Source of the DNA: an uncultured Campylobacterales bacterium
GTDB taxonomy: Bacteria; Campylobacterota; Campylobacteria; Campylobacterales; Sulfurimonadaceae
Assembly (NCBI GenBank): GCA_903892995.1
Contig: CAITKP010000045.1
Location: 1-50,966, forward strand
DNA: 50,966 bases
Direction: 5' to 3'
Shown: piece by piece, positions 16,618 through 24,479 of the stretch
How the letters are laid out: each line of letters starts with the position of its first letter
How positions within the stretch are numbered: the first letter of the stretch is position 1
Translations under genes and position numbers: made by a program
The notes under the pieces: generated by a model
What the model was told of the DNA's origin: nothing
What the model saw: the letters and a program-made list of their open reading frames with translations, nothing else
Database searches by the model: none

Positions 16618-17358
16618 CTATGGTGCCAAAACTTTTTCTATCGAATATTTTAAATCCGCATCAAGTGTGTCCATAGATTTAAGCATCCAGCGCAGATAAG
16701 AGGCATCCTCATGCGCTACATCAACAAGATCTTTTCCCTTATATTTTCCAAATCGAAAAGTTTTTATAAAGATCGGCTCTTTGGTGAGTTGTACCATCTT
16801 TTCAACTGGATTTTCTCCCACAAATCTCTCTAAAACCGCTTTTTTCAGTTCACTTAAAAAGAGTTTGAGCGTCAAAACATCCCCAATCGCATCATGGGCT
16901 TTGACTTCGATACCTAGTTTTTTTGCTTCTACCTCTTCCTCTTTATAGAGTCCGAGTTTGTATCGAAAATATTGTAAGCGGTGCGCCTCTTCATCAGCAA
17001 AAATATGTTTAGCACAGCGGAGAGTGTCGATAAGCTTCATATTGAGTGAAAAGCCCTCTTTTTCAAGCATCCCGATATCAAAAGGCGCATTATGGATAAT
17101 CATATAATTTTCACGAGTATTGAGCTCAAGAAGTGTTTTATAGGCTTGTGTTTGCGTACATGGCAGCTTATTTTCTATCATATCAGGCGTGATATGATGA
17201 ACCTCCATCGCTCCAAAAGAGATGGGAACTTCTGATGAGCAAAACTCATTGTAAACCTCTGGTTCTTTGCCTCCAAGAACCATATATCCAAGCTGAATGA
17301 TGCGATCATTTTCGCCTGCGCCCGTTGTTTCTGTGTCTAAAATAATATATTTTGCCAT
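16618..17358 (-). CDS. DEDDh 3'-5' exonuclease, ExoX-like
   Basis: A 246-residue protein. Exo I motif LDTETTG (Asp8, Glu10), Exo II IHNAPFDIG, and Exo III with HDAIGD give the full DEDDh catalytic set. The C-terminal part FGKYKGKDLVDVAHEDASYLRWML matches the small domain at the end of E. coli exodeoxyribonuclease X (220 residues). It should degrade DNA 3' to 5', in repair or another DNA-processing pathway. It is the first gene of a four-gene operon with a BRCT-like repeat protein, a MoxR ATPase and a VWA protein. GTGAGG precedes the ATG. Confidence 0.85.
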   Translation of the reverse strand: MAKYIILDTETTGAGENDRIIQLGYMVLGGKEPEVYNEFCSSEVPISFGAMEVHHITPDMIENKLPCTQTQAYKTLLELNTRENYMIIHNAPFDIGMLEKEGFSLNMKLIDTLRCAKHIFADEEAHRLQYFRYKLGLYKEEEVEAKKLGIEVKAHDAIGDVLTLKLFLSELKKAVLERFVGENPVEKMVQLTKEPIFIKTFRFGKYKGKDLVDVAHEDASYLRWMLKSMDTLDADLKYSIEKVLAP

Positions 17359-17436
17359 TAGGCCTCACTTTAATGTTTGATAAAAATATAATTATTATCT
17401 CACATCAAAGCTTATGCTAGGATTTGCTTTTTTTCT

Positions 17437-18699
17437 TTACGCCAATCCAAGCAGTGCGATTAAAAGTACGGGAGGCGTGATAATGAGCCCTACTTTCATA
17501 TACTCGCCCCAAGTGATTTTCACGCCCTTTTGTGCGAGTACATGTAACCATAAAAGTGTCGCAAGCGAGCCAATAGGTGTCATTTTAGGGCCTAGATTTG
17601 CACCTAAAATATTGGCATACACTAAAGCTTCATTTCCAAGATATCCCACATGATCGATAGAGATATCCATTAGCATTATCGTTGGCATATTGTTCATCAC
17701 AGAACTTATAATCGCAGATAAAAATCCTGTTCCAATGATCCCAACCAGCTCGCCCTGCTCTTGAAAAAAACCTATCCATGAAGCGATCACATCAGTTAGT
17801 CCTGCATTTTTAAGACCATACACAACAACATAAAGTCCTATGGAAAACCAAACGATCTGCCAAGGTGCAGCTTTGATGGTCATCATAGGTTTGGTCGCCT
17901 TAAAATAAGTAGCAATAAGCAAAAAGAGTATCGCACCGCCAAGCGCAAAAAGCGAGATAGGAAGATGATACCGCTCACCCATAAAATAAGCAAACATCAA
18001 AACGCTCAAGAAAAACCAAGAGAGTATAAACATAGGTTTGCTTTTAATCACTGACTCAGGCGATGCAAGCGATGAAATATCGATAGTGCGAGGAATATCT
18101 TTCCTAAAATAGAGCCACAAAACTCCAATGGATGCAACGATGCTCAGAAGATTTGGCAAAAACATATGAGTAGCATATTCGCTAAAGCCTATATGAAAAT
18201 ATCCCGCTGTGACGATGTTTGTAAGATTTGAGATCACTAAAGGATTTGACGCGCTATCGCCGATAAACCCGCCCGCCATTAAAAATGCAAAGACGCTTAG
18301 TGGCTTTAGTTTGAGATGTTTTATCTTTGCAAGAACAATTGGAGTCAAGATAAGAGCCGCTCCATCATTTGCAAAAAGTGCCGAAACAACTGCGCCTAAA
18401 AGAAGGATATATACAAACATCAACTGCCCATTTCCACGACTCAAACGCGCCATTTTAAGCGCAGCGTATTCAAAAAAACCGATCTCATCGAGTATCATAG
18501 AGAGAATAATAATCCCAATAAACGCCAAAGTCGCATCCCAAACGATAGCGCTTACGTCTAAAATATCGCCAAAGCTCACAACCCCAAAAAGTAAACTAAC
18601 AACTGCCCCGATAACCGCACTTGTACCAATTTTTAGTCCCTTTGGCTGCGAGATAATAAAAAGCAGTGTAAGAAAAAATATCGAGCTTGCTAACAACAT
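17437..18699 (-). CDS. arsB: ArsB-type arsenite efflux permease
   Basis: A 420-residue protein made almost entirely of membrane helices, with the ArsB/NhaD-type signatures SALFANDGAALILTPIV near residues 106-122 and a second inverted copy SAIISSVMNNMPTIMLM near 310-326. It should export arsenite or antimonite. The context supports this: a divergent ArsR with a Cys-x-Cys metal site, and a small Cys-rich protein whose gene overlaps its start by 10 bp. A near copy of the palindrome gives LWLHV. A general dicarboxylate or sodium transporter is the alternative, but less likely here. Confidence 0.88.
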   Translation of the reverse strand: MLLASSIFFLTLLFIISQPKGLKIGTSAVIGAVVSLLFGVVSFGDILDVSAIVWDATLAFIGIIILSMILDEIGFFEYAALKMARLSRGNGQLMFVYILLLGAVVSALFANDGAALILTPIVLAKIKHLKLKPLSVFAFLMAGGFIGDSASNPLVISNLTNIVTAGYFHIGFSEYATHMFLPNLLSIVASIGVLWLYFRKDIPRTIDISSLASPESVIKSKPMFILSWFFLSVLMFAYFMGERYHLPISLFALGGAILFLLIATYFKATKPMMTIKAAPWQIVWFSIGLYVVVYGLKNAGLTDVIASWIGFFQEQGELVGIIGTGFLSAIISSVMNNMPTIMLMDISIDHVGYLGNEALVYANILGANLGPKMTPIGSLATLLWLHVLAQKGVKITWGEYMKVGLIITPPVLLIALLGLA

Positions 18700-18956
18700 T
18701 GTGTATTTAGTACAAGCGATTTTGACAGAGCCTCTTCGATCTCCTCTTTTTTTATCTCTCCATTTATATCAAGAGCCACATCTCCATCTTCTCCACTTAT
18801 CTGTATATCTTTGATTTTTTGTTTTGTTGCTTCACTCATACAGCTACAGCCACCGCTTTGGCAGTTTTGCACCATTGCGACAATACTCTCTTTTTTCACT
18901 TCACCAACAAAAGATATCTTTACCCCGCTTTGCGTTGCATCTACTTTTCTTTGCAT
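18690..18956 (-). CDS. Small cysteine-rich protein of the arsenic operon
   Basis: An 88-residue soluble protein overlapping arsB by 10 bp. Cysteines occur in a CQSGGCSCM cluster (about 32-40) and as a terminal CC pair, suggesting thiol binding of As(III) or another soft metal. The rest is acidic and repetitive in feel (VKKESI, IKKEEIEEA; ISFVGEV, DVALDINGEI), perhaps two copies of a beta-alpha unit. No known family is recognised. GAAGGA precedes its ATG. It is the first gene of the operon facing away from arsR, so it should be arsenic-induced. A metallochaperone role is inference. Confidence 0.7.
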   Translation of the reverse strand: MQRKVDATQSGVKISFVGEVKKESIVAMVQNCQSGGCSCMSEATKQKIKDIQISGEDGDVALDINGEIKKEEIEEALSKSLVLNTQCC

Positions 18957-19015
18957 TTTTTTTATCCTTCACTTTACATGTAAGCGTACTATAACATAGT
19001 TTCAATCAATAAATC

Positions 19016-19049
19016 AATATATCTTGATATATTAAAAATATGTTATAAT
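19016..19049 (+). promoter_or_regulatory. arsR operator overlapping the promoter; leaderless start
   Basis: AATATAT (19016-19022) and ATATATT (19027-19033) form a perfect palindrome with a CTTG spacer, a plausible ArsR operator. TATAAT lies at 19044-19049 with a weak -35 (TCTTGA, 19022-19027) inside the operator. The arsR ATG is at 19056, only 6 bp after the -10 box, so the transcript should be leaderless; no Shine-Dalgarno is present. In the other direction TTGATT and TATAGT, 18 bp apart, can serve the arsB operon, so one operator could control both. Confidence 0.6.
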
Positions 19050-19055
19050 CTTCGC

Positions 19056-19385
19056 ATGGAAATATTTTTACAAACAGTATCAGCACTTAATGATGAAACA
19101 CGCGTCAAGCTTCTGCGTTTTATCGATGAAAATGGTTCGATGTGCGTGTGCGACCTCCAAGAGTCCTTTGGCATGATCCAATCTCGTCTTTCACGCCATC
19201 TTAAAATCTTAAAAGATGCAGGATTTTTGAGAGTCGAGCGGCAAGGAACATGGGCGTATTACTCTATTAGAACACCTTTAGATAGGTTTCGAATACAAGC
19301 ACTTCAAGAGATAAAAACACTCGATATCGCACTTCCGATATTTCAAAAATGCGCAGCACAAAACACAGGATGCCCCACCCAATGA
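19056..19385 (+). CDS. arsR: ArsR-family arsenical resistance repressor
   Basis: A 109-residue winged-helix repressor. The metal site is CVCDL at the start of the recognition helix region (SMCVCDLQESFGMIQSRLSRHLKILKDAGFL), as in E. coli-type ArsR, where Cys-x-Cys binds As(III) and releases DNA. It has further cysteines near the C-terminus (KCAAQNTGCPTQ). It is divergent from the arsB operon. Its TGA overlaps the ATG of the next gene (ATGA), so a YihY-type membrane protein is co-expressed with it. Confidence 0.93.
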   Translation: MEIFLQTVSALNDETRVKLLRFIDENGSMCVCDLQESFGMIQSRLSRHLKILKDAGFLRVERQGTWAYYSIRTPLDRFRIQALQEIKTLDIALPIFQKCAAQNTGCPTQ

Positions 19386-20206
19386 ACAAAAAAATAAAAA
19401 AATTTATCTTTGATATAAAATATATCTTAGAGGGATTTGTCGATAAAGAGCTCACACTTTTTGCCGCAAGTCTTAGCTTTTATACCATTTTTACCATTAT
19501 TCCGCTTTTGATGATCGTTATGGCGCTTATCACCTCTTTGCCAAATTTTAGCGACCACTATATAACCATTAAGACATTTATTTTCTCAAATCTTATGCCA
19601 GTAAATTCTGAAGCGATGATGGGGTATATCGATGGATTTTTACAAAACTCGGTGAAGATGGGAGTTATTGGTTTTGCCAGTGTTATCGTCGCTTCTTTGC
19701 TCTTTTTTCAAAATTTTGAGTACATTGTCAACCGTATTTTTCATGCGCAAAAAAGAACTATCTGGGAATCTGTAACGACCTATTGGACGCTTATTACCCT
19801 CACACCCATCGCACTTGGAGTTTCATTTTATATCTCAACACAGCTAGCCCTTATCGTTGATGAAAGCGTTTTTTCTGGCTGGATCAATATCATAAAAATC
19901 TTTCCGTACATCATTGTCTGGGCGCTTTTTTTTCTCATATATCAAATCGCAGCAAATATCAAAATAGAACCAAAAGCCTCGCTCATCGCATCTTTTGTCA
20001 CCTCTAGTATCTTCTCTATTGCAAAAGCCTCTTTTATCTACTATGTGATTTACAACAAGACCTATGCAACTATTTATGGCTCATTTGCAATGGTCATCTT
20101 TCTCTTTTTATGGATCTATCTTTCATGGATCATCTTTATCTACGGCATGAAACTATGCTACATAATAGATCGCATATATGAACAGCGCAAAACTTTCAAA
20201 CACTAA
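19382..20206 (+). CDS. YihY/UPF0761 family inner-membrane protein
   Basis: A 274-residue protein from the ATG at 19382, chosen because it overlaps the arsR stop (ATGA) and is followed by MNKKIKKFIFDIKYI, the normal N-terminus; a frame 11 codons longer is open but lies inside arsR. The family signature TLFAASLSFYTIFTIIPLLMIV is present, with about six membrane helices. Proteins of this family were once called ribonuclease BN, wrongly; the function is unknown. Coupling to arsR is unusual. Its last 54 bp overlap the end of comEC on the opposite strand. Confidence 0.85.
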   Translation: MNKKIKKFIFDIKYILEGFVDKELTLFAASLSFYTIFTIIPLLMIVMALITSLPNFSDHYITIKTFIFSNLMPVNSEAMMGYIDGFLQNSVKMGVIGFASVIVASLLFFQNFEYIVNRIFHAQKRTIWESVTTYWTLITLTPIALGVSFYISTQLALIVDESVFSGWINIIKIFPYIIVWALFFLIYQIAANIKIEPKASLIASFVTSSIFSIAKASFIYYVIYNKTYATIYGSFAMVIFLFLWIYLSWIIFIYGMKLCYIIDRIYEQRKTFKH

Positions 20207-21406
20207 AAGATAAAAAAAGTTCCGCCATTTCACAGCCAAAAGTGATAATACCAGATGGAGATACAAGAAAAAATAGCTTACATGTAAGCTATTTTGCGTA
20301 TCACTCAAAGACAGAAGTTTTAAAAGCAATGGATCTAAAACTCCCCCAAAACCGCTTACATGTAAGAGAATACTCAGAGGATAAAAGAGAATAAAAATCT
20401 CATCCCAAACAATAGAGAGCGGATGCACCAATGAAAATATTCCAAATATAGTGAGTGAAAATGGCAACATTGCCAAATATACAAAAATAGGAAACAAAAA
20501 GAAAAAGAGAACTTTGTTGATTTTTTCATAATAAAGCGAAAAAAGAAAGATATAAAAAACGCCGCTCGCAGAGAGCCAAAAAGAGAGCGAAAATAAAAGT
20601 CTTGGAAAAAATGCAAGAAGCAATAAAATCGTTAAAAGAAGTGTCGCCATTGAGAGTAGCTTAAAACCTCTGTCATACAACAAATAGCCTACAATCAACA
20701 TTCCAAACGAGCGAAGCAGCGGAGGAATAAAACTCAAAAACCAAACATAGGTAAATAAAAAGATTATCACTATCAAAAAAAGATCACGAGAGCTATTTCT
20801 ATAGGGAAAATAGCGAGAATGTATTGGACGGTAAAATGCCCCAAAAAGAAAAAACAAAACCCCACTCAACAAACCAAGATGAAAACCGCTAATCGAGACT
20901 GTATGGCTAAGCCCTAAAGTGGCAACCTTTTGACGCAAAACCAAATCCTCTGGAGCAGCTGTATAGAGTGCTTTATAAATGGTGGCTACCTCTTTATTTT
21001 CATGTTGCGAGGCGATATCGGCGTTTAGCTTTGCTTTAAAACTTTCATCTTCAAATGCATAAAAATCTCTGCTCTTTGCGTAAAAACCTTTGAGATATCC
21101 CAAAAAATCAAGATGACTCAGATCAAACTCGGCTCTTACATTTTTCTCCATCACATCGCCGATTTTCAAAGGCTTTGCCGTGTAAATATTTACCTCACCG
21201 CAATCGAGTTTAAGCATATAGAAATCTCTAAACTTATGCTTTATATACTGATTTGTGACCTTACATGTAAGGGTTACATTTCCATCAGAGGCAAATTTTT
21301 GATACGAGTAATATTCATAAGAGAGTGAAAAAAGAAAGATAAGGAGAAACACACCAAGTGCATAGAAAAACTCACGCCCACGAAAAAGTTCGGGGCGCTT
21401 TAACAT
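20153..21406 (-). CDS. comEC: ComEC/Rec2-type DNA uptake channel, short form
   Basis: A 417-residue polytopic membrane protein with the competence-domain segment LGLSHTVSISGFHLGLLSGVLFFLFG and then several hydrophobic helices; the N-terminal part holds a small beta domain between a membrane helix and it. The metallo-beta-lactamase domain of B. subtilis ComEC is absent, as in other Campylobacterota, where proteins near 420 residues are usual. It should carry single-stranded DNA across the inner membrane. It starts 2 bp after the dnaB stop. Three exact palindromes fall in it (LTCK, LHVSG, LHVSY). Confidence 0.82.
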   Translation of the reverse strand: MLKRPELFRGREFFYALGVFLLIFLFSLSYEYYSYQKFASDGNVTLTCKVTNQYIKHKFRDFYMLKLDCGEVNIYTAKPLKIGDVMEKNVRAEFDLSHLDFLGYLKGFYAKSRDFYAFEDESFKAKLNADIASQHENKEVATIYKALYTAAPEDLVLRQKVATLGLSHTVSISGFHLGLLSGVLFFLFGAFYRPIHSRYFPYRNSSRDLFLIVIIFLFTYVWFLSFIPPLLRSFGMLIVGYLLYDRGFKLLSMATLLLTILLLLAFFPRLLFSLSFWLSASGVFYIFLFSLYYEKINKVLFFFLFPIFVYLAMLPFSLTIFGIFSLVHPLSIVWDEIFILFYPLSILLHVSGFGGVLDPLLLKLLSLSDTQNSLHVSYFFLYLHLVLSLLAVKWRNFFYLLVFESFALFIYAIYYVA

Positions 21407-21408
21407 CT

Positions 21409-22863
21409 TTAAAGTGTCGGCATCGACACGCTGTCGTTACCAATACTGATATTTGCCGAGCGTGTATCGATATTTTCATACACAGTCTCGATCCCTTTTG
21501 CAAAGGATGGAGCATCCACAAAGCGAGTAAGTTTTTTCTGAAACATCAATTTCACATGTCCAGTTGGACCATTACGCTGTTTACCGATGATGATCTCAGC
21601 TTCCTCTTCCTCTTTTTCGACATACGAGCCTTTGAACTCTTTACCCTCGGCTTTGGCTGCTTTTTCGCGCTCTTTTTCCTCTTTATAGAGATACACATCA
21701 TCACGATAAACAAAGAGGATGATATCCGCATCCTGCTCAATAGAACCCGACTCACGGATATCGCTGAGCATCGGGCGCTTGTCATTTCTTGACTCTAATC
21801 CACGGTTGAGCTGAGAGAGTGCGATGATAGGAATACCAAGCTCACGAGCGAGCATTTTAAGTCCGCGCGAGATTTCGCTGACCTCTAAGTGACGATCTTT
21901 TCCACCCGTTCCGCTCATAATCTGCAAGTAGTCAATAACCGCCACTTCGATCTCTGGATGCTGGTTTTTGAGTTTACGAAGTTTTGAACGGAGCTGGTTA
22001 ATATTTACAGAACCCTGATCGTCCACAAAAAGTTTTGCTCTGTTCATCTTATCGATCGCACCGCTTAAACGTGTCCACTCATCATCATTGAGATCTCCAA
22101 CACGAAGTTTTTGCAAAAAGATAGAGGTTTGGATAGAAAGAAGACGCAACATCAGCTGTTCTGCTGGCATCTCAAGCGAGAAAAACGCCACTCCCTTGCC
22201 CTGAACTATGAGATTGTTAACAGTGTTTAAGACGAAAGAAGTTTTCCCCATCGCAGGCCTAGCTGCAATGATGACTAAATCCCCTTTTCCAAAACCCGTC
22301 GTCATCTCGTTTAGTTTATCAAAACCTGTATCGACACCGACGAGCTTTGTATTGCCACGCGCTTTCATCTCTTTGATGTATTCCATCGTGTCAAATGTGA
22401 CAGTTACAGAGTCTTTAAAGTCGCTTGATTGGGAGTTTTGCGTGATTTGGTAGAGTTTTTTCTCCACCATATCAACCACATCTTCACTTGGCAAATCCTC
22501 TTCTAAAGTTACCCTTTTTATCTCTGTTGTGAGCGTCAAAAGATGGCGTTTGAGTGATTTATCTTTGAGCACATCCACATAGGCTTTGATATTTGCAATC
22601 GGATTTGCTGAGAGAATATCGAGCATAATACTTTCATCAAACTTCTTCTCACGAGAGAGCTCTTTTTTGATAAACTCCTCATCGATTGGTTCATTTTTTT
22701 GCGTGAGCGAGAGCATTGATTTAAAAATATCTTGGTGAGCAGGAAGGTAAAAATCATCAAATTTTAAAATGCTTGAGAGTTCATCAAACTGTTTAGGATC
22801 AAAGACAATCGAGCTAAGAACCGACTTTTCAAAAGTCAAATTATATAGGTTGTTATCACTCAT
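21409..22863 (-). CDS. dnaB: Replicative DNA helicase
   Basis: A 484-residue DnaB with the N-terminal helical domain, a linker, and a RecA-type ATPase core: Walker [16 protein letters not shown], Walker [22 protein letters not shown] and the [13 protein letters not shown] segment, then a C-terminal KQRNGPTG motif. It unwinds DNA as a hexamer at the replication fork. A charged insertion ([20 protein letters not shown]-like) lies before KQRNGP. Its ATG overlaps the ispG stop by 8 bp. Confidence 0.97.
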   Translation of the reverse strand: MSDNNLYNLTFEKSVLSSIVFDPKQFDELSSILKFDDFYLPAHQDIFKSMLSLTQKNEPIDEEFIKKELSREKKFDESIMLDILSANPIANIKAYVDVLKDKSLKRHLLTLTTEIKRVTLEEDLPSEDVVDMVEKKLYQITQNSQSSDFKDSVTVTFDTMEYIKEMKARGNTKLVGVDTGFDKLNEMTTGFGKGDLVIIAARPAMGKTSFVLNTVNNLIVQGKGVAFFSLEMPAEQLMLRLLSIQTSIFLQKLRVGDLNDDEWTRLSGAIDKMNRAKLFVDDQGSVNINQLRSKLRKLKNQHPEIEVAVIDYLQIMSGTGGKDRHLEVSEISRGLKMLARELGIPIIALSQLNRGLESRNDKRPMLSDIRESGSIEQDADIILFVYRDDVYLYKEEKEREKAAKAEGKEFKGSYVEKEEEEAEIIIGKQRNGPTGHVKLMFQKKLTRFVDAPSFAKGIETVYENIDTRSANISIGNDSVSMPTL

Positions 22864-23914
22864 CTTCAGCCATTTTTTCTATTTCATTTACAAATCTATC
22901 TACAAGTTCATGCTCATCCAAGTTTGCCACGACTTCGCCTTTTACCATTACAAGTCCTTTGCCTTTTCCATACGCAATGGCAACATCTGCATGCTGCGCT
23001 TCACCGATGGCGTTTACCACACATCCCATCACTGAGACATTGAGCGGTTTTTTGATATGCGCTGTTCGCTTTTCTATCTCGCTCACCGCACTCACCAAAT
23101 CCGCCTCAATACGCCCGCAAGTCGGGCAAGAGATGATGTTGAGTCCATCAGGAGCAGCGCCACTGTCTTTGAGGATAGCGCGTCCAACTTTGATCTCCTC
23201 TTCAAGTTCTCCTGTAATAGAGACTCTCAAAGTATCGCCGATGCCATCAAGCAAAAGAGCCCCAAGACCGATGGCGCTTTTGACTGTTGCATGAAAGATC
23301 GTCCCTGCTTCTGTGACACCCAAATGAAACGGATAATGATTTTTTGGACGAAGCATTCTGTACGCATCGACGGTTCTTTGCACGTCGCTGGCTTTTAAAG
23401 AGATTTTAATATCATCAAATCCAAGGTCTTCTAAAAATTTGATGTTGTACTCAGCGGATGCTACCATCGCCTCTGCTGTAGGGCCATATTTGTTATCAAA
23501 CTCTTTTTCTAAACTTCCCGCATTGACACCAATACGAATCGGAAGATTGCGCTCTTGGCAGGCTTTTACAACTTCGCGCACTTTCTCTTTTGAACCGATA
23601 TTTCCTGGATTGATACGGATACAATCAACCACCTCAGCCGCCACAAGAGCAAGCTTATGGTTAAAGTGAATATCTGCAATAAGCGGCAAAGAGATGCGCT
23701 CTTTGATCGCTTTGAGTGCAAGGGCATCTTCCATATCAGGAACTGCCACACGCACGATATCACATCCTGCAAAGTGAAGGCGATTTATCTGCTCAACAGT
23801 TGCCTCTACATCGCGTGTATTTGAGTAGGTCATAGACTGCACGCTAATAGGCGCATCCCCACCAACAGCCACATTTCCGACATATATTTTTTTAGTTTCA
23901 TATCTTTTTATCAT
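22856..23914 (-). CDS. ispG: 4-hydroxy-3-methylbut-2-en-1-yl diphosphate synthase
   Basis: A 352-residue iron-sulfur enzyme of the MEP isoprenoid pathway. The start chosen is the ATG at 23914 giving [22 protein letters not shown], the standard N-terminus; the open frame extends 35 codons upstream to 24019 but that part is low-complexity and runs into the repeat block. Conserved [18 protein letters not shown], the cluster ligands SCPTCGR and GCVVNAIGE are present. No clear Shine-Dalgarno precedes the ATG. It opens the ispG-dnaB-comEC run. Confidence 0.95.
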   Translation of the reverse strand: MIKRYETKKIYVGNVAVGGDAPISVQSMTYSNTRDVEATVEQINRLHFAGCDIVRVAVPDMEDALALKAIKERISLPLIADIHFNHKLALVAAEVVDCIRINPGNIGSKEKVREVVKACQERNLPIRIGVNAGSLEKEFDNKYGPTAEAMVASAEYNIKFLEDLGFDDIKISLKASDVQRTVDAYRMLRPKNHYPFHLGVTEAGTIFHATVKSAIGLGALLLDGIGDTLRVSITGELEEEIKVGRAILKDSGAAPDGLNIISCPTCGRIEADLVSAVSEIEKRTAHIKKPLNVSVMGCVVNAIGEAQHADVAIAYGKGKGLVMVKGEVVANLDEHELVDRFVNEIEKMAEDE

Positions 23915-24479
23915 GAAGAGATAGTATCTTTTTTGGTCTAAAAAACTGCTTTTAGTTTTTTTTTCAGTAAATTTTTTATGACTTCTCTTTTGTACTTTTT
24001 TTCGCAAAGTTTCTCTCATACTTTTTTCTCCGAGAAAAAAGTATGCAAAAAAGCTCGTGTCAGCAGTTGGATTTCTTTACGCCTTTTTTCGGTCGTTGCG
24101 TCTAAAAATGCAAAACTCGGTCGTAAACTCCCTCAAACAGTTGCATTTTTTTCACGACTCCACTCGGTCAAAAAGACTAAAATCCAAAGTGACACAAAAA
24201 TGCCGTAAAAACTTTTATGTCAGTTGCGACACCTGCAGAGCCAAGAGATAAAAATGTAATGACGTTAAGAAAATTCAACTGTTTGAGGGCGAAGCCCGAG
24301 TTTTGAATTTTTAGGAATGGAGTTTTTATCTCTTGGGAACCTAACGAAGTTAGGCTCGAAGCCGTTGCAAGAGCTTTTTGGTACTTTTTTTGCGAAGAAA
24401 AAAGTACAGAAGAGTTTTTGCAGTAAAAACCTTTACATGCGAAGTGCCCTCTGGGTGTAAGCTTTTTTAGACAAAAAAA
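23915..24479. repeat. Non-coding block of nested inverted repeats
   Basis: No gene is supported. The outer parts are two hairpins that are also inverted copies of each other: 24017-24045 (CATACTTTTTTCT stem, 13 bp) and 24381-24407 (GTACTTTTTTT stem), each followed or preceded by an AAAAAGCTC sequence. Inside, 24104-24150 and 24270-24312 are near-identical in opposite orientation, sharing CAAAACTCGG and CCCTCAAACAGTTG, and each folds on itself. A third pair is CCAAGAGATAAAAATG (24241-24256) and GTTTTTATCTCTTGGG (24322-24337). It resembles a mobile or REP-like miniature element rather than simple terminators. Confidence 0.7.

Noticed and set aside
20153-21406. ComEC truncated by loss of its lactamase domain
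   Set aside because: A length near 420 residues without that domain is normal for Campylobacterota ComEC, so it is not a broken gene.
23915-24019. A 35-codon N-terminal extension of IspG
   Set aside because: The extension is Lys-rich and runs into the repeat block; the standard IspG N-terminus begins at the ATG at 23914.
23978-24251. Open frames of 64-76 residues inside the inverted-repeat block
   Set aside because: They lie entirely within the nested repeats, have low-complexity Lys/Phe-rich sequence, no ribosome site, and overlap each other in different frames.
24430-24445. CTTTACATGCGAAG as a further copy of the palindrome
   Set aside because: The second half is not conserved (ACATGCGA), so it lacks the TACATGTA core and was not counted.
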